A DNA stretch of 20,734 nucleotides from assembly GCA_036897625.1 (NCBI GenBank), contig JAYMTA010001287.1, positions 1 to 20,734 of the forward strand. Reading direction: 5' to 3'. The position numbers were made by a program, and so were the translations under genes. The DNA comes from Pelargonium cotyledonis. Lineage: Eukaryota; Streptophyta; Magnoliopsida; Geraniales; Geraniaceae. Within the stretch, counting starts at the first letter, position 1. Every line of letters begins with the position of its first letter. Below the pieces are notes generated by a model. The model made no database searches. It worked only from the letters and a program-made list of their open reading frames with translations, and was not told the DNA's origin. Positions 7,879-16,800 of the stretch are shown here, piece after piece.

Positions 7879-10800
7879 GTGATGCTGTTTCCATTTTTGC
7901 TCTTCTTTTATGTCTGATCGTCGTTACTACTCACTGCAAAATGTTCAAATTATGATGAATTTTGGTATGAGTAGTTGTTGATGAGTTTATGCATAAGCCA
8001 ACTAACTACTTGTAAGAAGTAGCTTCTTCCTGTTAAGAATCATTTGAAAACATATTTCAGAGTAACTGTTAAGTTTAGTAAGTTTCTCATACAGCAAAGT
8101 ATTGAAAGTTGCTAGACACCGGACCATGTAATCACTGCAATTTGTTGCTACTGTTTTGATATTGTGTAGCAAAATGTTAAAATTATGATGAATCTTATGA
8201 GATACTTGAAACTGGACATTTGTATCCGCTTAACTGAGTTGATGATGAATTTATGAATAAACCAGCTAACTACTTTTCAAGATTAGCTTCTTTCTACATA
8301 ATGTTAGATGGAAATCTCATACTCCCTTCGTTCCAAAAGCATAGTGCACCTTCTCTAAAATAAATTGTTTCAATATAAGTGCCTGTCTTTCTATTTTACT
8401 GAGTTATTTATGCATAGATTAGCAACAATATTCTTAAGAAAAGTTAGTTATTACCCCTTAGCTTTGCTACTGAAAAACACATGAGGTTATAAGGAGGAAA
8501 CCTAACTGTAGCCAGAGACGGATCCAGAAATTTTGTTTTGTGGGGGCAAATTATAAGAATATTTTTTTCATCAAACTATTATGACAAAAACTAAAATTTT
8601 TGTGGGGGCAGTAATTTAAATTTTATCAAATAATATAGATAAATACATGAGTTTAATAGATAAATACACAAAATTATTTGAAAATATTTTTCTTTTGTGG
8701 GGCCAGCTGCCCCCAATGCAGTCTTACTGCATCCGTCTCTCTGTAGCTAACTCGTCCTATATCTTCGTAAAAATTGGAACATGAACAATTAACTTGGGAT
8801 GTATATAGTATAAGAAACATTGGAGAACATATCCCAAATTAACTGACTGTCAACTTTAATTAGTTTCTTACACAACAAAGTAATGAGAGTATTTTTTTTT
8901 ATACTAGTACTATTATGTATTAGCCAAATTCTTACAGCTCCCTCCTTAACTCTATGCTATCTTACACTCTTAGATTTTGGGGATCACCTTGTCTTTTTGG
9001 AAGGGCTTTTATTGTGTTCTCATGATTTTAAAAAAAATATAAATTATACATTATTCTCCCTCCGTCCCAAATGAGTCTCTAAAAGAAAAGTTAGTGTTAT
9101 ACACATGTTCTTCTGGCCCCATGGGCATGTATTGTAAGTTGTAACAAACGACAGGGACAATAACTAACTTATTGTAAGGATACTATTGGTAATTCATGCA
9201 TAACTAACTTCTCAAAAAGGAAAGAGGACATTCATTTTGGGACAAAAGTGGAAAAAAAACAAGACACTCTTTTTAGGACGGGGGAGGTTTTACACACACA
9301 CACACTAACACACAATGAGATATTCGCTTCTTATTTGGTTCATGTATGTGCGTATTTACAAAATTTTATAAAGTGACATTTCTTACTTCAGTTGGCTATA
9401 GATTTCATATAGTCTCTCTCTCTCTCTTTTCCAGGGTGTAGTTTGGGTTCTAGATCCAAATACTGTACCAAAGGAACAAAAGAAAAAAAAGGATCTTTGG
9501 GAGGTTTCTCCTGTCCAAAGACGTGCAAAAATCAAGGATGGATCTCTTGTACTGACAGAGCCTGATGGTTCCCACTCTAGCATTCAGCTTAAGAGTTGTG
9601 TGGTAGAGGCTGTTTCAGCTACAACTCTACCTTCAAAAAAGTGGTAATGTTGTCTTTATCTGAACCCCTTTTGGTGGGTGATTTTTAATTATCATTTAAC
9701 TGATTGAATTTTTTAATACCTTTCTTCTTCCCCTGATAAGTAAGAACTGGGTTGTTGTTAAAGGTATCCCATCTCCTATATGCATGTCCTAAGCTTTATA
9801 CGTGATAGTATAGAAAATTATATGAAGCTTCCCCTATGCTGGACTAATGCCATTATATGTTTAGGATGAACTAAAGCACTAAATTATTCAATTTAAAGTC
9901 GAGAGAAAATAGGTATTCAGTTCCTTACCTACTTTTGTGATCATTCCCATATTTGTACCTGTACAAGTTACTCTTTTAATACTAAGGTCATGTAACAGGA
10001 ATTGTGAATCCTTAATAATTTGGATTGTTTCTGACTAGGGGGTTTGTTTGGCGAGCCTTACTGGTTATCGTTTTGGACAACTCATGTGTGTATGTATGAG
10101 CTAGGGAAAAAAGTTTCATCTCTTTACTGTTCTAAGTTACCCTTTCATAGTTTATAGTGTCTGTTTGGGCTTTAAGATGTAAGAGTGTTTTGTTACCCCT
10201 TCAAAATTTCTATTTGTCTTCTCAGAGCTTGAATTATCAATATAGTTCATATTCATTTTCAATAGGGAAAAAAGAAATTCTATTATCTTATGCTTTTTCA
10301 TTCTTGCTAATACAGGGCTAAAAAGTTCCCCATAAAAGTGGAAAGCAAGAATTTAGCAATATACCATGGAAGTAAAGTGTTTTACATTTATCTTGAAACT
10401 TCCTGGGAGAAGGAGTCATGGTGTAAGGCCCTTCGTCTTGCTTCATGTGATGACAAAAAAAGACTTGATTGGTTTTGGAAGTTGAATGAAGAATTTCACA
10501 GGTACATAACATCCTTAAATACAGGATATCCTTCATTTATGAAACCCTCAGTTGGGATCCATGCTGATCCAGTAGATAGGGCAGCTAGGAATGATGTTTC
10601 TTCATCAAAGGTTCGCCAGTTGTGGAAAAAGCTCTCAAAGAAGGCTGGCAAAACTAATGCTGAAAATAGGGCAGCCTGGATTTCCTCTTCAGGGCGTGAA
10701 GAGAGAAAGATCATTGAGAAATCTCGTCAACCTCAAGATTCCGGTTTGCCCTTAGGATCAGTAAAGACAGCATTAGTAAAAGCACTTAACAGTACTTCTG

Positions 10801-13800
10801 AAGATAACGTGGTTTTACCATCACCACCAGCCGTTTCTCGGTCAGGAAGCCAAAGTCATATGTCGGTTTTTTCTGATGCAGATTCTGATGACAGGTTCAA
10901 TATTGATGAGGGAACTCTTTGTTGGAATTTGTTAATTTCACGGCTTTTCTTTGATGCCAAAAGCAATTCAGAGACAAAAAAAGTTGTGCAAGCACGAATT
11001 CAGGTTTGCATTTCCAAAAAAAAAGAAAAAAAAAAGAATAGAGATTTGAGTTTTCTTATATTTTACGCGACTATTCCTGTCAATGTCAATATTTGGTGGC
11101 ACTTTTGCCCGTGTTCATTTAACAAATGCTATACATTACACAATAGTGTATCACGACAATTCCTGTCAATGTCATTACTTGGTGGCACTTTTGTGCCCCA
11201 TGTTCATTTAACAAATGCTAAACATTACGCTAGTGAAAAAGCCCATGCGAAATATAGGCATTAAATTTTGACCTATTTTACATATTACTGTGTATTTTTC
11301 AAAGAAGCAAATGTTGTTATCCTTACATTACCTTTTCTCCAATGTACAGATATCTAATAGACTAAAATATTAACATATCTGTATACCCAACTTTTGAGTT
11401 ACGAAGAATGAAGCTAAATTATTCTTTTGCTCTTGAATTATTATATGTTCTTAATAAGCATAACAATCGTATTATCGAAAATGGATTGGAAAAAGCATAT
11501 TCACTGATTATTTCTTTCCTATTTCCTATTTTCTTAAACAGCGAACGCTTTCCAGTTTGAGGACCCCCTATTACGTAGGCGACATCATCTGTACTGATAT
11601 AGACCTCGGGAATGTCCCTCCTTATGTCCACAGTATGAGGATTCTTCCAATGGACATGAATGAAGTTTGGGCCTTGGAAGTTGACTTTGAATATTCAGGT
11701 GGAGTAGTATTAAGTGTTGAAACTAGACTTGAAGCTCGTGAACTTGATATAATACAAAAAGGCATAGGGGATACAAATTCAGAATCAGGCGCTGATGAGG
11801 ACTTCTCTTCAGATCTTCTGGAAGAAATTGAGTATTATGGAAAACAGTTGAATCTTTCTACTGAGACGGAGGGTGAATTAGATCAGACACAGAAGGATGA
11901 AGGGGATCCCAAACATGGTTAGTATGGAAACTAATTGATTTTGATACTATACTGTATCTGTAGTTACTATTGAAATTTTTAATAGTGATGCTAGCCATGC
12001 TCCTTAAATTTTGAATAAATGGAGATAGAAGCAATTATAGTGTCACTCCATTAGCTATTTTCTGAATAGACGTAAATGTGGAATAATAGTACTTTGACGA
12101 TCATAAATACCATATACTCTAGCATATAGATCAATTATACATGTAAATTGAGAAGAAAAAGCAGTAATGGCAGTATTAGTGGAAACAGTAGAGTGAATGC
12201 TTATCTGATATCATACACAAATAAATATTTAGTAGATTTAGCTTAAGATGATAGAAGGACTTAGATGTGCTACAATGGAGATCAACTTCACATGGTAGAG
12301 TTGGTTCTTTTTGATCTTTGACTCAATACTATGTGTGGTTCATAACTAATTGAAACCTCAGTGAGCTTCATTCTTCATCATGCTTGTTAAACACCTCATA
12401 ATCCTCCCAAAGCAAGTGTCTTTCCTGTAGCTGCTATCTGACGTAATAGGCTGTGACATCCAATGAGAGTGAAAATATGAGATAATGAAGCCACAAATAG
12501 AAGCACGATAGTCAACTATCTATAAAGCCCAAATACTGCCATTACAGCCATTGTCTACGAAATTTCAATACTACAAGATTTTCTTGACTTAAAATGAATA
12601 GAAAATAATGTTACATGATGTCTCGAGTAGGCCTTACCTTACATTCAATTTTTACCCCTATGCTTGCTTCTTGCTTCTGACCTGCATCCCAGAAAAAGAA
12701 AAAAAGAGATGCATTATAATGAAGGTTGAAAGACTTGTATCATAAAGCACAACAGAACTTGGAAGACATGTAAAACTAAATACATTTATACTAGCCAATT
12801 AGTTAGGACTCTCAAATCTCAATCTAAGTAGGATTGGGTTTGGGCAATCTTAATGGCAATCAGAATATAGGATAAATGAATGAGAATGCTCTTCATTGTG
12901 TTTACTTCTGTGCAATGTTTTCTCTTGTTTAGGGTGTATAACCATCGGGAAATGAGAATCTTATTCCCTTTTTATTTGGCGGAAATGAAAATGGACCAAT
13001 GTGAAGGGGGGAGAATGAACGCGGGGGCAAATATAGGAATTCATTGTGTCTAACATAGAGTTCTAGACACAAAAATAGGTGATTCCCTATATCTGATTCC
13101 CATTCCCATCGTACTAATACGCATACTTAAGTTTTTGTAAGTTAGTTTGGGAGTAATGGAGGGAAAATTTATCTCTTAAAACTATTAGTTCTGAAAATGA
13201 TTGCAGCTTAAGAGCTAGCACATATTGGGACCATTACATACATTTAAATTTTACTTGATAAGCACCAAAGTGTGAACATCAGAAGATCATGTTCCATTGA
13301 CCCTAAACTGTAAGGGGAGCAGATATAACCTTCTTGCTACTTGATCTAGTAAGTACTGTACGTTACCGGATTTTACCTCACAACATAGTGACATACCATA
13401 GTTTTATTTCTAGATAGTAAGCAACACATGATGTACTTAATAGTCATTGATGCTAACACAATGGCGCTAACTTTTCGTCGTCCATGTCAAATCTGAATTG
13501 CTAGGTTTACCATCAGGATATATCTCAGCGGTCATAATGTGTTTGTCCAAATATGTTGATTCCAGTTTCTATCAATTCTAAGTTCTGAAACTTCATACAA
13601 CATGCCTAATTGCCTAGTATCATAAACTGACTTTTGGGTTGATATGTTTTCTTAGAGAAACCATCTTTCTTTATTTTAGTAATGATTTATTCCATGTAAC
13701 TAGTATAGATAATTAAGTTTTACTATAAAAATGAGAAAAAGCAAGTAATAAAGCCCATGTGGTCATGTTTGATAATATATTGTCAATATGCTTGCCTATT

Positions 13801-16800
13801 TTGCTCATTTTCATCTTGTCATTCTGCAAATAATGATTGTCAGTGTGTGGAGAAAGATTTCTATATTCCTTGTGAATGAACTTTCACTTTTATCATTTCA
13901 TAATATTCGGTCTTATAAATATTTATTATAAAGGATGTTAATCATAGCCTAATTTTTGTCTCACAGATACCTCAAAAGGCTCTAAGAGCTCTGTATCAGC
14001 TTCAACATCCAAGTGGAAGTCTCTACTGAATTCCATTGCCAAACAAGTTTCACAGGTTTGTAATTACTTTTTCTGTGCAGATAAGCATTTCTGTGTCCAA
14101 CTTTTTTCTTTTACATTCTTCTAAAAATGCAAAGTAGACGAGAGTGGGAAGACAAGGACCTGGTTATTCTATCCATATACCGAGTTTGGTTTTTGAGATC
14201 AAGAAATACAGTGTGAGAAGCTATAAGAGAAAACAAAGAAAGATAAGAAAAATATTTGATCTAGCAGTTTGGTGCTGTCAATTCAATGCCAATGTGGCAA
14301 AATCCTAGCATTTGGGATGCTAACTGCCTGTTCAAATGGCAACATCCTGCTTGTGTTGGGTATTTTAAGTTTCTCAGTAATGACTTCCTGCTGCATATAC
14401 TGAATACTAGTTATGAAGTTAGTGTGTTTCTCCTAGGTTTCCTTTATTCTTGTGAATTGATAAAATGTTCTATAACCTCGTGTGAGTGTAAGTATCTGCG
14501 ATTATGACAAAATTTGAGAAACTTAATGCCATCACAAGGAGATGTGATGAAGTTTTGATTGTGTGACAGATAGTATCAGAGTGTGGCTGATACACAATCA
14601 ATCCTTTTAAAATGTCAAATTGGGTGCAAAGGTCTCCTAAAATTTTTTAGCCAAGAAAATGTGCATGGTCCGTAGTGGAGGTCACATTTTAGGAATAAAT
14701 AGTGAAAATAGTTGACATTAATGGGCGAGGAATGATGCGAAAAATGATCTTACATGCCTGACAACTGTACCCCACTTGTGAAGTGACAACGATAAATTAC
14801 TTTTCCCTATATGGTCTCATATGACAAGAAGCTACCCAATCACTAAGCAAAATTAAACTCTCATTCCTTGAAAAAAATGACTGTTGAAAAATTACTCCTC
14901 ATCTCTAAATTCAGAAACTGACTTAACCATTAAAGGGTTGTTATTGGGACCCCGATACCTCAAAACTGTTCTCTGTGGGTTTTAGGCTGCTCAACCACCT
15001 AATGTAGGATAAACACAAGGAATTAAAGTTGAATAGAAGGGGGAAGAATAACAAAGACAGAATATGACGAAGAAATGGGAAAAATTTAATTATATGTTCA
15101 TTCAATCATTGGAAGAAACCAGTCCTGGACTGACTGCCGTGGTTATGGTTAATGTTATGGTGCTATGGCCTGTTGGCCACCATAAGACATCGATAAGTGG
15201 AAGATCTAAGAATGGAGAGGATAGATTGCGACACGTGCTACTAGTGCGTAATGACAAGTTGGTGAAGGGGTTTTGTTTGGGACTGTTGCAGTGGTGTAGA
15301 TCGCCGCCATATGATCTCGGGATTTGATGGAGGATAGTCAATGGAGGTTTTGTGGTGGCGCAAGGTATAGGGTCGGTGGGACGTGGGTCTGTTTGTTTCT
15401 TTAGTTTGGGTTTTTGCTGTTGCACTATTAGGGTTTGTGAATCTGAAAAGTGGGGTATTTTTTTTAGCTCACCAATGTCTTGAACTTCTAGTTTTGATAC
15501 CAATTTGATATAGGACAAACACAAGAAGCAAAACAATTGAAGAGAAATGGGTGAGATTAAGGAGAAAATGGAAGAATAATATACAGTAGGCAGGAAAAGG
15601 GAGAAGTAATGGAAGAAAGGGGAGAAATTCAGTAATATCTTCAAAACCATTCAAGTCTGCTTCCAGAACATAACATGGTAACTCAGCAATACTCCAATTC
15701 TTCAATCACTTAATGTATTGAGAGGGTTTTGAAACTTAGAGATGAATAATCATTTTCATCACCCCATGAAGAAATTAAGGTCAATATATCTGATGTGTGA
15801 GGAGTAGCTTTCCATGTCTCACTATAGAGGGATAGTACTTTATATCTATCACTTAGCGCGCAAGGATGTCTATCACTCATGCAGTAGCATTTTTTGTACC
15901 ATCAATAGGAATCATGGCTTAACATATGTTACCAGTTGTTTCTGTATCAATAATTCAATCTAACTTTCTTTTCAGCCAATTAGGTCAGACTTGGATCTTT
16001 GTGTCATTGCACAGAAGCTGCAGATTGAATCCTACACCTAGATAACTAGATATCTCACCTAGATAACCAATGTCACAAAAAACAACTTATAAGATTTAGC
16101 CACAATTTTTTATTTTCTAATGTATAGGACATGATTAGAAAAAAAAAGAAAAAAAAGATGAATAAAAATAAGACAGTATGAGGGAAAAGAGAGGAAGCTT
16201 TCAAGGCCAAAGAGCTTAGCTTACATTTTGCTTGGATCATAAAAATTCCTTTTCTTGTGCTTTAGGCATTCTTTGATTGAATACCACTATGGAGGCACTA
16301 CATGGTAAAAGGATAACAAGGTTACAATCTTGTCATCATCATCCTCTTTCCATATTTGCTATTGTAGGCAGTAAATGTAGACAACATTTTGATACCTTAC
16401 GAAACACAGACACTCTGATCAGAATGTGAATCGGAGTCCAACACGTGAATTGGATAATACTAAGTAAAAATAAAAATAATAATCAGGGCATGCTCCTGAC
16501 ATGCAGATCACTTTTTTATATAAAAATATATATTTTTTGGAATAAAAAATAAATTTGATCAAAAAGCTCCTAAGTTATGTCTATGAATACTATTAACTTT
16601 AATTTTGTTGTTTGTTTGCTGACAATAATTTATTATATATAAAATATATTTTTTCAATTTAAAAAGTAATGTCCTACTATATCGTGTCCCATGTTCTTTT
16701 TTTTTTAAATGACAAATCAAATGTTAGTGTCTGGATCGGAGTGCGTATTTAAATCGACGCTTCAACGTTGTAACCAGCTGTTGCAGGATCATAGTTGAGA

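Larger units (their letters stand above)
7936..8890 (+). repeat. Decayed tandem duplication in intron 1
   Basis: The first unit begins gcaaaatgttcaaattatga near 7936. The second begins gcaaaatgttaaaattatga near 8168. Shared blocks follow in order: aactaactact versus agctaactact, a tagcttctt block, and then (unit 1, about 8050-8110) acatatttcagagtaactg versus (unit 2, about 8828-8890) acatatcccaaattaactg. The second unit is interrupted between 8319 and 8811 by the MITE. Unit length is about 180-230 bases before the insertion. Confidence 0.6.
7879..9434 (+). other. Intron 1 (1556 bases), rich in repeats
   Basis: Donor GTGATG, acceptor ttttccag after a CT microsatellite (9413-9428) that serves as polypyrimidine tract. 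It contains a decayed tandem duplication (about 7936-8120 and 8168-8900), a Stowaway-like MITE with a nested second MITE (8320-8810), a second Stowaway-like copy (9056-9287) and a short AC repeat (9291-9304). No coding sequence is evident. Confidence 0.85.

Noticed and set aside
7351-7894. Long open frames opposite exon 1 and the leader
   Set aside because: They are the complement of a C/T-rich leader and the anchor exon, and they show only Arg/Glu-rich low complexity.
9291-9428. AC and CT microsatellites
   Set aside because: Ordinary simple repeats; the CT run also serves as the intron 1 polypyrimidine tract.
15064-15327. 87-codon open frame, plus strand, in intron 5
   Set aside because: No domain, and it lies within the same short LTR element.
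15102-15650. 182-codon open frame, minus strand, in intron 5
   Set aside because: It spans the TRIM-like element and its primer-binding-site-like sequence; no domain, and composition as expected for an LTR and leader.
16030-16070. Short repeat of cacctagataac
   Set aside because: Only two short copies; too little to call anything.
16400-16765. Possible further MITE with gacact/agtgtc ends
   Set aside because: The inverted words match only loosely and no ends or duplication can be set; kept as a note in intron 5.
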